DNA of 64,000 nucleotides from an uncultured Alphaproteobacteria bacterium. Lineage in GTDB: Bacteria > Pseudomonadota > Alphaproteobacteria > UBA6615. A model generated the notes under the pieces. It was not told the DNA's origin. It saw only the letters and a list, made by a program, of their open reading frames with translations, and made no database searches. Below are positions 45,179 to 55,019 of this stretch, one piece after another. The position numbers were made by a program, and so were the translations under genes. Positions within the stretch are counted from its first letter, which is position 1, and every line of letters begins with the position of its first letter. The stretch covers positions 1 through 64,000 of the forward strand of contig CALSML010000018.1 of NCBI GenBank assembly GCA_943787445.1, given 5' to 3'.

Positions 45179-47872
45179 CTATTCTGCCGCGTCGCGGCCT
45201 ACATATTCAGCCGGATCATAATTGAGATTGGGAGAAAGCCAGCGCTCCGCATAGGCAAGGTCTACTCCCTTGCGCCGGGCGTAATCCTCCACCTGATCCC
45301 GTTCGATTTTCCCAACACCGAAATAGCGGGCGTCGGGATGGGCGAAATAGAATCCGCTGACCGACGATGGCGGCCACATGGCAAAGCTTTCCGTCAGGCT
45401 CACACCGGTCTGGGCCTCGGCATCAAGCAGATCAAACAAGGTCCGTTTCTCGGTATGGTCCGGACTGGCCGGATATCCCGGTGCGGGCCGAATGCCACGA
45501 TAGTCTTCGCTGATGAGCTCCGCATTTGTGAGACCTTCATCAGGTGCATAGCCCCAGAACTCCTCGCGAACCCGCTGATGCATCCGCTCCGCAAAGGCTT
45601 CCGCCAGCCGGTCGGCCAGCGCCTTGGCGAGGATCGCATTGTAGTCGTCGTTCTTGTTCTCGAAACGCTCTGAGATCGCGTCTATTTCCGGACCGGCGGT
45701 CACGACAAAACCACCCACATAATCGGTATGACCGGCCTCGGCAGGACAGACGAAATCCGACAGGGCGAAGTTCGGGCGGGTGTTGTTGCGCATCATCTGC
45801 TGACGCAGGGTACGAACCATCGCCAGTTTCGCGCCGTTCTCTTCCCCATCATAGATGGCAATATCATCGCCAACCGCATTTGCAGGCCAGAAGCCGACAA
45901 CCGCCCGTGGAACCAACCAGTTTTCCGCAAACATGCGATCAAGCATCTTTTGCGCGTCCTCGAACAACTCCCGAGCCGCTTCGCCAACAACCTCATCCTC
46001 AAGAATGTCGGGATACTTCCCCGCCAGTTCCCAGGTGCGAAAGAACGGTGTCCAGTCGATGAAATCCCGCAACTCGTTCAGATCATAGGCCTGAAAGGAC
46101 CGGGTTCCCAGAAATGAGGGTACCGGGGCAACAAAGTCGGACCAGTCGATCGGTGCTTTGTTGGCGCGGGCACCAGCAATGGTCTGACGTTTGGATTTCC
46201 GGCCACTGCCCGCATGTTTCACGCGGGCAGCTTCATACTCATCGCGAATCCCGGCGACAAAATCATCACGCGCCGTTTCGGACAACAAATTACTCATCAC
46301 TCCAACGGCCTTGGACGCGTCGTTCACATGAATCACGGGATTGTCGTAGCCCGGCGCGATCTTGACCGCCGTGTGCAGACGGCTGGTGGTTGCTCCCCCG
46401 ATCAGTAACGGCAATGTCATATCCTGCCGTTTCATTTCACGCGCAAGGTTCACCATTTCGTCCAGGCTCGGCGTGATCAGGCCGGAGACACCGATAATAT
46501 CGGCCTTCTCCTCCAGTGCGGTGCGGAGAATCTTCTCTGCTGGCACCATCACCCCCAGATCGACCACATCGTAATTGTTACACTGCAGCACCACGCCAAC
46601 GATATTCTTGCCGATGTCATGGACATCGCCCTTTACCGTGGCCATCAGGATTTTCCCGTTGACCTTTGAGGCCTGACCGGATGCTTCTCGTTCGGCTTCC
46701 ATGAAGGGCGTCAGATGGGCAACCGCCTGCTTCATCACACGCGCGCTTTTCACCACCTGAGGCAGGAACATCTTGCCCGCACCAAACAGGTCTCCGACGA
46801 CATTCATGCCATCCATCAGTGGCCCTTCGATCACATGCAGGGGGCGCTCGGCCTCCAGACGGGCGTTTTCGGTATCCTCGATGATGAAATCGGTGATCCC
46901 GTGGATCAGTGCATATTCGAGACGCTCGGTGACATTGCCATCGCGCCATTCGAGGTTCTTTTCCTGAGCCGCTGTTCCGACATCGCGATAGTCATCGGCG
47001 ATTTCCAGAAGCCGGTCCGTGGCATCGTCACGGCGGTTGAAGAGCACATCCTCGATCCGTTCGAGCAGATCTTCCGGAATATCGTCATAAACCATGATCT
47101 GCCCGGCATTAACGATTCCCATATCCATGCCGGCACGAATGGCGTGCAGAAGGAACGCCGAGTGCATCGCTTCCCGCACCGCATTGTTGCCCCGGAACGA
47201 GAAGGACAGATTGGATACACCGCCCGACACATGGACATGGGGCAATTCAGCGCGAATGCGCTTTGTCGCCTCGATAAACGCAATGGCGTAGTCGTTGTGC
47301 TCCTCGATTCCGGTCGCGACGGCAAAGATATTCGGATCGAAGATGATGTCTTCGGCCGGAAACCCATTCGCAGTCAGCAAATCATAGGACCGCTTGCAGA
47401 TATCAAACTTCCGATCTGCGGTATCGGCCTGTCCATCCTCATCGAAGGCCATCACGACCGTAGCTGCGCCATAACGCCGGATCTTGCGCGCCAGCTCAAG
47501 AAACGGCTCTTCACCCTCCTTGAGACTGATCGAATTCACGATTGCCTTGCCCTGCACGCATTTCAAACCGGCCTCGATGACAGACCATTTGGAGGAATCG
47601 ATCATCACCGGAACCCGCGAAATGTCCGGCTCCGCCGCAATCAGATTGAGGAAGCGCACCATCGCCGCCTCGGAATCCAGCATGCCTTCATCCATGTTGA
47701 CATCGATGATCTGAGCGCCGTTTTCCACTTGCTGACGCGCAACCTCCAGAGCGGTGTCGAAATCATCGCCCTTGATAAGATCACGAAACCGCGCCGAGCC
47801 CGTTACATTGGTCCGTTCGCCAATATTGACGAACTGGCTGCCCGCCGCGCCGCTTATTTCCATGTCACTCAT
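45179..47872 (-). CDS. metH: Cobalamin-dependent methionine synthase, pterin/B12/activation part
   Basis: An 897-residue protein equal to the C-terminal two thirds of MetH. It contains the methyl-tetrahydrofolate domain ([36 protein letters not shown]), the cap domain, the B12-binding domain with the lower-ligand His in [15 protein letters not shown], and the SAM activation domain with [15 protein letters not shown]. The homocysteine domain is encoded separately by the upstream gene, whose stop overlaps this start (ATGA). Such a split metH is known in several alphaproteobacteria. Confidence 0.96.
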   Translation of the reverse strand: MSDMEISGAAGSQFVNIGERTNVTGSARFRDLIKGDDFDTALEVARQQVENGAQIIDVNMDEGMLDSEAAMVRFLNLIAAEPDISRVPVMIDSSKWSVIEAGLKCVQGKAIVNSISLKEGEEPFLELARKIRRYGAATVVMAFDEDGQADTADRKFDICKRSYDLLTANGFPAEDIIFDPNIFAVATGIEEHNDYAIAFIEATKRIRAELPHVHVSGGVSNLSFSFRGNNAVREAMHSAFLLHAIRAGMDMGIVNAGQIMVYDDIPEDLLERIEDVLFNRRDDATDRLLEIADDYRDVGTAAQEKNLEWRDGNVTERLEYALIHGITDFIIEDTENARLEAERPLHVIEGPLMDGMNVVGDLFGAGKMFLPQVVKSARVMKQAVAHLTPFMEAEREASGQASKVNGKILMATVKGDVHDIGKNIVGVVLQCNNYDVVDLGVMVPAEKILRTALEEKADIIGVSGLITPSLDEMVNLAREMKRQDMTLPLLIGGATTSRLHTAVKIAPGYDNPVIHVNDASKAVGVMSNLLSETARDDFVAGIRDEYEAARVKHAGSGRKSKRQTIAGARANKAPIDWSDFVAPVPSFLGTRSFQAYDLNELRDFIDWTPFFRTWELAGKYPDILEDEVVGEAARELFEDAQKMLDRMFAENWLVPRAVVGFWPANAVGDDIAIYDGEENGAKLAMVRTLRQQMMRNNTRPNFALSDFVCPAEAGHTDYVGGFVVTAGPEIDAISERFENKNDDYNAILAKALADRLAEAFAERMHQRVREEFWGYAPDEGLTNAELISEDYRGIRPAPGYPASPDHTEKRTLFDLLDAEAQTGVSLTESFAMWPPSSVSGFYFAHPDARYFGVGKIERDQVEDYARRKGVDLAYAERWLSPNLNYDPAEYVGRDAAE

Positions 47873-48927
47873 ATCGTCACCGTAAAGGGTTCGAGACCGG
47901 ACAGGCGCATCGCCGGTTCCCGCACGGGAATGTCACGTGGTGGCAATCCTGTAACAGCATTGTGCAGCGCGGATATGTGCGCCGGAGTGGTGCCACAACA
48001 TCCGCCAACGATGTTGACCAGACCTTCTTCGGCCCATTCGCGCACAAACCCGGCGGTGGTTTCGGCCTGCTCGTCATACTCACCAAACTCATTGGGCAGG
48101 CCCGCATTGGGGTAGGCGCAGACAAATGTATCGGCCAGCCGGGACAACTCCACCAGATAGGGCCGCATATCCCTGGCACCCAGAGAGCAGTTCAGTCCGA
48201 TGGTCAACGGGCTGGCGTGACGCATGGAATTCCAGAAGGCTTCGGGCGTCTGCCCGGTCAGCGTGCGTCCCGACATATCCGTAATGGTGCCCGAGATCAT
48301 CACCGGACGGCGTTCACCGGTCTCCTCGAAGAGTTCCTCAAGCGCGAAAATACCGCATTTGGCGTTGAGCGTGTCGAAAATGGTTTCAATCAGAAACAGG
48401 TCGACCCCGCCTGACAGCAAAGCGCGCGCCGCCTGTTTATAGGCATCCTTGAGCGTGTCGAAATCGATTGCGCGATAGCCCGGATCGTTCACATCAGGCG
48501 AGATCGATGTGGTTCGATTGGTCGGTCCAATGGCGCCTGCGGCCCAGCATTGCCGGTCCGGGTTACGCGCCATCATGTCGTCGCAGGCTTCACGCGCCAG
48601 ACGCGCGCCCTCCACATTGAAAACGTCCACATAGTCTTCCATACCGTAGTCGGCCTGGGAAATGGTCGTTGCGTTGAAGGTGTTGGTCGCGATGATATCC
48701 GCGCCGGCTTCCAGATAGCTGATATGGATATCCCGGATGGCATCAGGAGCCGTCAGATTGAGGATATCGTTGTTCCCGGTCAGATCGTTACCCAGACCTT
48801 CGAAATGCTTGCCGTGGAAATCCGCGGATTCAAGCTTCAGCGCCTGTATTTCAGTCCCCATCGCGCCGTCGAGCACGAGGATGCGTTCCGCCAGCGCTGC
48901 TTTGATGTCTGGTTGTGGCCGGATCAT
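47869..48927 (-). CDS. Homocysteine S-methyltransferase domain of split MetH
   Basis: A 352-residue homocysteine-binding barrel. [15 protein letters not shown] opens the domain; [24 protein letters not shown], and the zinc ligands Cys in GLNCSLGA and the Cys pair in [12 protein letters not shown] are present. It supplies the first domain of MetH and is expected to work with the 897-residue partner encoded next. It overlaps metF upstream and the partner gene downstream by four bases each, so the three are translationally coupled. Confidence 0.95.
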   Translation of the reverse strand: MIRPQPDIKAALAERILVLDGAMGTEIQALKLESADFHGKHFEGLGNDLTGNNDILNLTAPDAIRDIHISYLEAGADIIATNTFNATTISQADYGMEDYVDVFNVEGARLAREACDDMMARNPDRQCWAAGAIGPTNRTTSISPDVNDPGYRAIDFDTLKDAYKQAARALLSGGVDLFLIETIFDTLNAKCGIFALEELFEETGERRPVMISGTITDMSGRTLTGQTPEAFWNSMRHASPLTIGLNCSLGARDMRPYLVELSRLADTFVCAYPNAGLPNEFGEYDEQAETTAGFVREWAEEGLVNIVGGCCGTTPAHISALHNAVTGLPPRDIPVREPAMRLSGLEPFTVTI

Positions 48928-49820
48928 TGGCTGGCCTCCGTCTTGGGCATCGAAGACGTGACACCGATGCTCTCACACACAGCCTGGGTCAGGGCAGCGC
49001 GGTTCAGTGTGTAGAAGTGAAACAGGTCAACGTCATTTTCCATCAACCCGTGGCATTGCTGTGAAGCCACTTCAATGGCGACCTGACGCCGGTCATAGGG
49101 CGTGTCGTCCAGCCCTTCGAACCGGTCGGCCAGCGCTTGTGGCACCCGGGCACCACACATGGCAGCAAAACGGCACATGCTTTTGAAATTTCCCACCGGC
49201 ATGATTCCGGGCACCAGCGGCACGGAAATGCCCGCGGCGGCCACACGATCGCGAAATCTCAGAAAATCATCATTGTCGAAGAAGAACTGGGTAATTGCCT
49301 GACCGGCCCCGGCATCGATCTTGCGCTTCAGATTGTCGAGATCGGCCTCCGCACTTTGTGCCTCGGGATGGGTTTCCGGATAGGCGGCAACCGAGATCTC
49401 GAAATTGCCGACCTCCCGCAAGCCCCGCACCAGATCCGATGCATAGGCGTAGCCTTCCGGATGAAGCGAATAGCCCTGATCCCCGTCAGGTGGGTCACCG
49501 CGCAAGGCCACGATATGACGTACGCCGGCATCCCAGTAGGAACGTGCCACGTCCTCAATCTCGTCGCGGGACGCGGCCACGCAGGTGAGATGTGCCGCTG
49601 CCGTGATGCCCGCCTCGGCCACGATGCGCGAGACGGTGTTATGGGTCCGCTCCCGGGTCGAGCCGCCGGCACCATAGGTGACTGAGACGAACGCCGGAGA
49701 CAGCGGTGCCAGGGCACAGACAGTATCCCACAAGGTGTCCTCCATTTCGGGGGTCTTTGGCGGAAAGAACTCGAAACTGACCGCGGGTATCTGCTGTGAT
49801 GTCACGTTGAAAAAGCTCAT
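48924..49820 (-). CDS. metF: 5,10-methylenetetrahydrofolate reductase
   Basis: FAD enzyme producing the 5-methyltetrahydrofolate used by MetH. The 298-residue TIM barrel starts [18 protein letters not shown], with the catalytic Glu in FEFFPPK, then [39 protein letters not shown] and PGIMPVGNF. It overlaps the following homocysteine methyltransferase gene and is separated by two bases from the regulator gene upstream. Confidence 0.96.
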   Translation of the reverse strand: MSFFNVTSQQIPAVSFEFFPPKTPEMEDTLWDTVCALAPLSPAFVSVTYGAGGSTRERTHNTVSRIVAEAGITAAAHLTCVAASRDEIEDVARSYWDAGVRHIVALRGDPPDGDQGYSLHPEGYAYASDLVRGLREVGNFEISVAAYPETHPEAQSAEADLDNLKRKIDAGAGQAITQFFFDNDDFLRFRDRVAAAGISVPLVPGIMPVGNFKSMCRFAAMCGARVPQALADRFEGLDDTPYDRRQVAIEVASQQCHGLMENDVDLFHFYTLNRAALTQAVCESIGVTSSMPKTEASQ

Positions 49821-49822
49821 GG

Positions 49823-50797
49823 TTAGAAATTTCCCTGTCGGGATGACGCCGCTTCGAGCGCGTGAATATCGGCTGGCTGGGCCAACTCCCAGATGCTAAC
49901 AGTCAATTGCTCGCCCGGCAGATCCCGGTGCGCCAGCCCGTCCAGACCAGCGCGGGTGGCCCAATGTTGAATATCGCTGTTGCGAAAACCCAGACGCAGA
50001 TGGGCGTGTTCGTCGCGCAGGGCTTCCATTTCATGGCGCGCAAAATCCACCACGAAAAATTTCCCACCCGGCTGCAACACCCGTGCCGCCTCCTGCACAA
50101 CATCCTGCGGGCGTTCCGCGAAATGGAGAACCATATGCAGAATCACCAAATCGAATGATCGGTCGGCGAACGGCAGGGCGTACATATCTGCCTGACGGAC
50201 GTTGCAGTTCTGATATTGCATATCCGCCAGATTTGATCGGGCGACGGACAGCATATCGCGGGACTGATCCACACCAATAGCTTCCCGAACACGCCCGCCA
50301 AGAACCTGAAGCATGCGCCCGGTACCTGTTCCGATATCGAGCAATGAATCAGCGGGACCGTCGCCCAGCATGTCGCACAAAGCCGTCTCAACTTCGGCCT
50401 CATCCACATGCAGGGTTCGAATACGATCCCAGCGGGCAGCATTCTCGCGAAAATAGGTATCGGCGCGCGCTGCACGGTCCTGCTTGATGTCATCGAACAA
50501 ACGCCGGTCGCGCTGAACCAGAGGGTCGTCGTCCTTTATCTCGTCCATCAGAAAACGCGCCACACGCGCATTCTCACCCGTTGTTGGAAGGTGAAAATAG
50601 GCCCAGTTACCCTCCTGATGGCGTTCGAGAAGCCCAGCATCGCAAAGCAACTTCAGATGTCGGGATACGCCCGGCTGACTTTGTCCAAGAATTCGGGTCA
50701 ACTCGCTCACGGTAATATCCCCGGCCGCGCAGAGCGCAAGAATCCGCAGTCTGTTGGATTCTCCGGCTGCCCGCAGGATGGTGATGAGTTGATCCAC
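49823..50797 (-). CDS. ArsR-family regulator fused to a SAM methyltransferase domain, SahR-like
   Basis: A 324-residue fusion. Residues 1-90 form an ArsR winged helix (AAGESNRLRILALCAAGDITVSELTRILGQSQPGVSRHLKLL); residues about 140-270 a class I methyltransferase (LLDIGTGTGRMLQVLGG, GVDQSRDMLSVA, LPFADRSFDLVILHMVLHF). In proteobacteria SahR, an ArsR regulator that senses S-adenosylhomocysteine, controls methionine genes, and the methyltransferase fold would suit such a ligand. GTG 50797 is chosen because the protein then matches normal ArsR starts; the ATG at 50884 lies inside the promoter palindrome. It heads an operon with metF and both metH parts. Effector and target are inference. Confidence 0.85.
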   Translation of the reverse strand: MDQLITILRAAGESNRLRILALCAAGDITVSELTRILGQSQPGVSRHLKLLCDAGLLERHQEGNWAYFHLPTTGENARVARFLMDEIKDDDPLVQRDRRLFDDIKQDRAARADTYFRENAARWDRIRTLHVDEAEVETALCDMLGDGPADSLLDIGTGTGRMLQVLGGRVREAIGVDQSRDMLSVARSNLADMQYQNCNVRQADMYALPFADRSFDLVILHMVLHFAERPQDVVQEAARVLQPGGKFFVVDFARHEMEALRDEHAHLRLGFRNSDIQHWATRAGLDGLAHRDLPGEQLTVSIWELAQPADIHALEAASSRQGNF

Positions 50798-51188
50798 GTG
50801 GTTCAGTCCGCTTCGTGCAAAATTCCGATTCCGAATGCGACTCGGGACCCATATCTCTCGCCGATCCGGAAAACACATAAACATATATTTATGTGTTTAT
50901 GTCAAATACAATCACACGCCATCTTGTGTGCGATTCGGCACATAATTTTGTGCCATAATTGCAACACTCCACCAGACTGATGTCTGATGCAGCTTCTGCG
51001 ATATGGTGAAAGCCTCTCCCCTGTGGTAACAGATTGTGTTCGAGGAGTCGTCAGGGTCGATCACGGGGGCGAAGGCGTTAACACTCCTTCAATGGCGATC
51101 GATCAGTATTGGCGACTTGGTTGGAACAGGTCACGCGTGCGGCGTTTTCTTGGTAAGGGAGCCGAACCTGTGATGTGGACGAGAACAT
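50798..51188. other. Divergent spacer between the sahR-like gene and mlaA
   Basis: 391 bases with no gene. Besides the 28-base palindrome and promoter of the methionine operon (separate entry) it holds a further inverted repeat GGCACA-TAATTT-TGTGCC at 50938-50955. Beyond 50960 no clear signal was seen, so the mlaA promoter is not assigned. Confidence 0.5.
50872..50906 (-). promoter_or_regulatory. Promoter and palindromic operator of the methionine operon
   Basis: On the minus strand a consensus -35 TTGACA lies at 50906-50901. Immediately downstream is a 28-base palindrome (50872-50899) with 11-base perfect arms AAACACATAAA/TTTATGTGTTT around CATATA, which covers the -10 region. This arrangement is that of a repressor site blocking the promoter. 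The ArsR-type regulator is the first gene transcribed, about 75 bases on. Confidence 0.7.
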
Positions 51189-51995
51189 ATGTTGAATTCT
51201 GTCTCTAATTTTCGTTTTTTACGCTTCGCGATGGCTTTGACCCTGATGGGTGCATTGTCGGCCTGTGCAACACCACCTTCGGGTGATGCAGATGCCCGCG
51301 CAGCCTATGACGAAGCCAATGATCCATTTGAGCCGGCCAACCGGATGGTCTTCGCAGCCAATGTGATGGTGGACCAGTTGGTCCTCCAGCCGACGGCAGT
51401 GACCTATAGGGATATATTTCCCGACAATCTGAAGCCGCCGGTTGAAAACTTCATCACCAACCTGTTCATGCCTTTGAGCTTCCTGCATGCCCTACTTCAG
51501 GGTGATATGGATCGCGCAGAGAAGGCCGCGGCCAGGTTCTTCACGGCCCTGCCGACCCTGTTGCTTGCAAATACCTTCCCCGACGAACCGCCGGTTTTCG
51601 AAGACGCTGGCCAGACACTGGCAACCTGGGGCTTTGAAGAAGGTCCTTACATCATGTTGCCGCTGCTCGGACCGTCTTCTGTCCGGGATACGCTGGGTAC
51701 AGTCACGGATTTCTTCATTGATCCGGTTGGGATCGTTGCAGACAACGAAGTCACCATCGGACGTGCCGTCGGCAATGCCGTTGTCACCCGGTCACGCAAC
51801 ATTGATCAGGTCCGCGATCTCCAGCGCACTTCGCTTGACTACTATGCAGCTGTGCGCAGCCTGCATCGTCAGCAACGTGCCGCAACGATCAGCAACGGCG
51901 CTGATAAGCCGGTGCAATCTGCGCCGACCATCGGCCTCGACTTGGACGGTCCGTCCGAGGATGAGGGCAAGAAAGAAACCGCAGCCACCAAATAA
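51189..51995 (+). CDS. mlaA: Outer membrane lipoprotein MlaA (VacJ)
   Basis: Lipoprotein of the Mla system, which removes misplaced phospholipids from the outer leaflet of the outer membrane. The signal peptide ends in lipobox LSAC (Cys about residue 26). Then follow NDPFEPANRMVFAAN, DNLKPPVENFITNLFMPLSFLHALLQGD, RFFTALPTLLLAN in place of the usual RFxxNT-xGxxG, TLATWGFEEGPYIMLPLLGPSSVRDTLG and VDFF-like DFFIDPVG. Length of 268 residues is normal. mlaC follows after 17 bases. Confidence 0.93.
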   Translation: MLNSVSNFRFLRFAMALTLMGALSACATPPSGDADARAAYDEANDPFEPANRMVFAANVMVDQLVLQPTAVTYRDIFPDNLKPPVENFITNLFMPLSFLHALLQGDMDRAEKAAARFFTALPTLLLANTFPDEPPVFEDAGQTLATWGFEEGPYIMLPLLGPSSVRDTLGTVTDFFIDPVGIVADNEVTIGRAVGNAVVTRSRNIDQVRDLQRTSLDYYAAVRSLHRQQRAATISNGADKPVQSAPTIGLDLDGPSEDEGKKETAATK

Positions 51996-52012
51996 CGAAG
52001 GGGAGACTGCCT

Positions 52013-52627
52013 GTGCGCCTTATCGCAGCATTCGTCCTCGCTCTGGCTGTAGCCACAGCTGCACCTGCAGCCCGCGCGGACTCACATCTTGATGCCTCGA
52101 CAAAGTTCATCAGCGACCTCGCCAATGAAGCCATCGAGACCCTGACGGACAAGTCCAACACGTCGGAAGAGCGACGGGACAAGTTCCGCAAACTGTTTCG
52201 GGACGGTTTTGCCGTCAACGGCATCGCCCGGTTCGTCGCCGGACGATACTGGCGCAAGGCACCCGATGCCGAACGCACCGAATATTTGGCGCTTTTCGAA
52301 GATGTCATCGTGAACACCTGGGCAGACAGATTTTCCCAGTATTCCGGTCAGAAATTCGAGGTCAAAAGTGCGGTCGATGCGACTCCAGCCAAATCGAAAG
52401 AGAACGTTGCCCTCATCGAAAGCCTGTTCTTTACAATTCCAACCTCTCCCGTTCGCATTGAATGGCGGGTCGCCAGCAAGGGCGATCTCTTCAAAATCGT
52501 CGATGTGAAGCTCGAAGGCATCAGCATGGCAACCACACAGCGTGACGAATTCAACTCTGTCGTCAGCAAGAGCGGTCGCGATCTCGCTTCACTGATCGAC
52601 GAACTGCGCCGCCGGCGTGACAGCTGA
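52013..52627 (+). CDS. mlaC: Phospholipid-binding periplasmic protein MlaC
   Basis: Periplasmic shuttle of the Mla pathway, a 204-residue protein with a cleaved signal (MRLIAAFVLALAVATAAPAARA). The mature part has FISDLANEAIETLTD, KFRKLFRDGFAVNGIARFVAGRYWRKA, YLALFEDVIVNTWADRFSQYSGQ and a C-terminal FNSVVSKSGRD-x-ASLIDELR, the order found in Tol_Tol_Ttg2 (MlaC) proteins. GTG is the start codon. It works with MlaA encoded just upstream; MlaD, E and F are not in this window. Confidence 0.93.
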   Translation: MRLIAAFVLALAVATAAPAARADSHLDASTKFISDLANEAIETLTDKSNTSEERRDKFRKLFRDGFAVNGIARFVAGRYWRKAPDAERTEYLALFEDVIVNTWADRFSQYSGQKFEVKSAVDATPAKSKENVALIESLFFTIPTSPVRIEWRVASKGDLFKIVDVKLEGISMATTQRDEFNSVVSKSGRDLASLIDELRRRRDS

Positions 52628-52638
52628 GTTCACGGCGT

Positions 52639-54318
52639 CTAGCGGGATAACTGCTTGAATTTGATCCGGTGCGGCCGATCCGCATCGGCGCCCTTACGGC
52701 GTTTCAGATCTTTGTCATAGGCATCGTAGTTGCCTTCAAACCACACCACTTCGCTGCTGCCCTCGAAAGCCAGAATATGGGTGGCAATTCGATCGAGGAA
52801 CCAGCGGTCATGACTGACCACAATGGCGCTGCCGGGGAATCCGAGTAACGCCTCTTCAAGCGCCCGCAGTGTGTCCACATCCAGATCGTTGGTCGGCTCA
52901 TCGAGGAGCAGAACGTTCGAACCGGATTTGAGAACCTTGGCCAGATGCACCCGGTTTCGTTCACCACCGGAGAGTTGTCCCACCCGTTTCTGCTGATCCG
53001 TACCGCGGAAGTTGAAACCGGCCACATAGGCGCGGCTTTGTACCGAACGTTTACCCAGTTCTATGATGTCAGCCCCGCCCGAGATTTCCTCCCAGACCGT
53101 ATTGTCATCGGTGAGCGCATCGCGGCTCTGATCCACATAGCCGAGCTTCACCGTTTCGCCGATCCGCAGGAACCCGGTGTCGACCTCCTCCTGAGAAGTG
53201 ACCATGTTGCAGAATGTCGTCTTGCCCGCACCGTTCGGGCCGATGACGCCAACAATCGCGCCCTGAGGCAGGCGAAAGCTTAAATCATCGATCAGCAAAC
53301 GATCACCAAATCCCTTGCCCAGATGTTCCGCCTCCATGACCAGGTCGCCCAGTCGGGGTCCGGGCGGGATGGTGATCTGCTGTCCCTCCGGCGCCAGGTC
53401 CTGACTGTCAGCGACCAGCTTTTCATAGGCCGACACACGCGCCTTGCTTTTCGATTGACGCGCACGCGGGCTCGAACGGACCCATTCGAGCTCTTCCTTG
53501 ATCGTCCGTTGTCGGGAGGTCTCTTCGCGCTCTTCCTGCGCCAGCCGCTTTTCCTTGGCCTCGAGCCAGCCGGTGTAGTTCCCTTCGAACGGGATTCCCT
53601 TGCCGCGATCGAGTTCGAGAATCCAGCCCGCGACATTGTCGAGGAAGTAGCGGTCATGGGTCACCGCCACGACCGTCCCAGGATAGCCTTCGAGGAACTG
53701 TTCCAGCCAGGCAACGGATTCTGCGTCAAGATGGTTGGTCGGTTCGTCGAGCAGGAGCATGTCCGGACGGGACAGAAGCAACCGGCACAGAGCCACGCGG
53801 CGGCGTTCACCACCTGAGAGTTTCGTGACATCTGCATCTCCGGCCGGACAACGCAGGGCGTCCATCGCGATTTCGATCTGACGATCCAGTTCCCAGGCAT
53901 CTGCCGCATCAATCTGGTTCTGGAGTTCGGCCTGCTCATTGATCAGCGCATCCATTTCGTCGGCGGTCAGATCCTCGCCAAAGCGCATACTGACCTCATT
54001 GAACCGATCGAGTAGCGCCTTGGTGCCCGCAACACCCTCCATGACATTGCCAAGCACATCCTTGTCCGGATTGAGATCGGGTTCCTGTTGCAGGAATCCG
54101 ACCTGAACGCCATCTGCCGCCCAGGCCTCGCCCTGAAACTCCGTGTCGATACCAGCCATGATGCGAAGCAGAGTCGATTTACCCGAGCCATTGAGGCCCA
54201 GAACGCCAATCTTGGCGCCGGGCATGAAGCTCAGCCAGACATCCTCGACAACCTTGCGGCCACCAGGATAGGCCTTCGTCAGGGCCTTCATTACATAAAC
54301 GTATTGGGGGTTTGCCAT
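52639..54318 (-). CDS. ettA: Energy-dependent translational throttle protein EttA
   Basis: ABC-F ATPase that binds the ribosomal E site and gates entry to elongation according to energy charge. The 559 residues carry two cassettes ([16 protein letters not shown] and [16 protein letters not shown] with [25 protein letters not shown] and [15 protein letters not shown] with [11 protein letters not shown]), the first with the EttA arm region between. Start and end residues ([26 protein letters not shown]) match EttA. It converges with mlaC. A 92-base gap separates it from the YCII gene upstream. Confidence 0.96.
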   Translation of the reverse strand: MANPQYVYVMKALTKAYPGGRKVVEDVWLSFMPGAKIGVLGLNGSGKSTLLRIMAGIDTEFQGEAWAADGVQVGFLQQEPDLNPDKDVLGNVMEGVAGTKALLDRFNEVSMRFGEDLTADEMDALINEQAELQNQIDAADAWELDRQIEIAMDALRCPAGDADVTKLSGGERRRVALCRLLLSRPDMLLLDEPTNHLDAESVAWLEQFLEGYPGTVVAVTHDRYFLDNVAGWILELDRGKGIPFEGNYTGWLEAKEKRLAQEEREETSRQRTIKEELEWVRSSPRARQSKSKARVSAYEKLVADSQDLAPEGQQITIPPGPRLGDLVMEAEHLGKGFGDRLLIDDLSFRLPQGAIVGVIGPNGAGKTTFCNMVTSQEEVDTGFLRIGETVKLGYVDQSRDALTDDNTVWEEISGGADIIELGKRSVQSRAYVAGFNFRGTDQQKRVGQLSGGERNRVHLAKVLKSGSNVLLLDEPTNDLDVDTLRALEEALLGFPGSAIVVSHDRWFLDRIATHILAFEGSSEVVWFEGNYDAYDKDLKRRKGADADRPHRIKFKQLSR

Positions 54319-54410
54319 CTCGCGCTTCCGTGGGTGCGGTTACGCCGGCGTGTATAAAGTATTCGCAGCGCTTGGAAAACAGGTTGCGCGACGCCGGTCA
54401 GAAGAAACGG

Positions 54411-55016
54411 CTAGTGACGCCCTCCGAAGCGCCAGGGCAGTATTTCGAAGTCGGTATAAAGCCCATCTTTCGTAAAGGGCTCGTCGGCGAAAACCGCCTC
54501 AATATAGGCCCGGTCGGGCGCCTGCAGCAGGAAGATGCTGCCAACCCAGACTTCGCCTCCAGCATCCCACAACGGACCGCGCAGAATGCCCCGCTCAACA
54601 CGGCCCGGCGCGTTCAGATAGGCCCGGTGCGCTTCCAGCAGTTCGTTCCGGCGCGCGGTCACACCCGCGCCCTCACGACCCTTTGCCATGAACAGGAAAC
54701 GTGGTTCCGAACCATCACCTTCGAAATCCCACATGGTGCGTTTGAGTGCATTGGTCCAGCGTCGGATGATGATATCACCGAAAACACCGGCTCGGGCGTA
54801 GGGCTCGTCATAGGCGAACGCCATTGCTTCCGCCTCGCTCTCCAGATCGACTATGTGCACGGACCCAGTCGGCGCGGAGCGATCTTCGTTCAGGGTCGGA
54901 CCACGCGCGAGCATGCGATCGTCATACTGATCCATGAACGACCAGTGAGCTTCCTGATGTTCAGCGCGCAATCCATCAACGTCAGGCTTGTTCCGGCAGT
55001 AGACAAAGTATTCCAC
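54411..55016 (-). CDS. Tandem YCII-domain protein
   Basis: A 201-residue protein made of two YCII (ferredoxin-like) domains. Residues 1-90 (YFVYCRNKPDVDGLRAEHQEAHWSFM, GSVHIVDLESEAEAMAFAYDEPYARAGVF) are followed by a second diverged copy (FLFMAKGREGAGV, LLEAHRAYL, GSIFLLQAPDRAYIEAVFADEPFTKDGL). Both copies keep the DEPY/F-x-x-x-G(V/L)F block; the first keeps the His-Asp pair (AHW...DQYDD) proposed as active site. Most YCII proteins are a single domain of about 95 residues. Function unknown. It is three bases downstream of queG. Confidence 0.85.
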   Translation of the reverse strand: MEYFVYCRNKPDVDGLRAEHQEAHWSFMDQYDDRMLARGPTLNEDRSAPTGSVHIVDLESEAEAMAFAYDEPYARAGVFGDIIIRRWTNALKRTMWDFEGDGSEPRFLFMAKGREGAGVTARRNELLEAHRAYLNAPGRVERGILRGPLWDAGGEVWVGSIFLLQAPDRAYIEAVFADEPFTKDGLYTDFEILPWRFGGRH

Positions 55017-55019
55017 AAT

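Noticed and set aside
46715-48115. A 466-residue plus-strand frame
   Set aside because: Antisense of both metH parts; no recognisable motif and no ribosome binding site.
50938-50955. GGCACA-TAATTT-TGTGCC inverted repeat considered as a second regulator site or the mlaA operator
   Set aside because: Six-base arms are short and it is more than 230 bases from mlaA; kept only as a note in the spacer entry.
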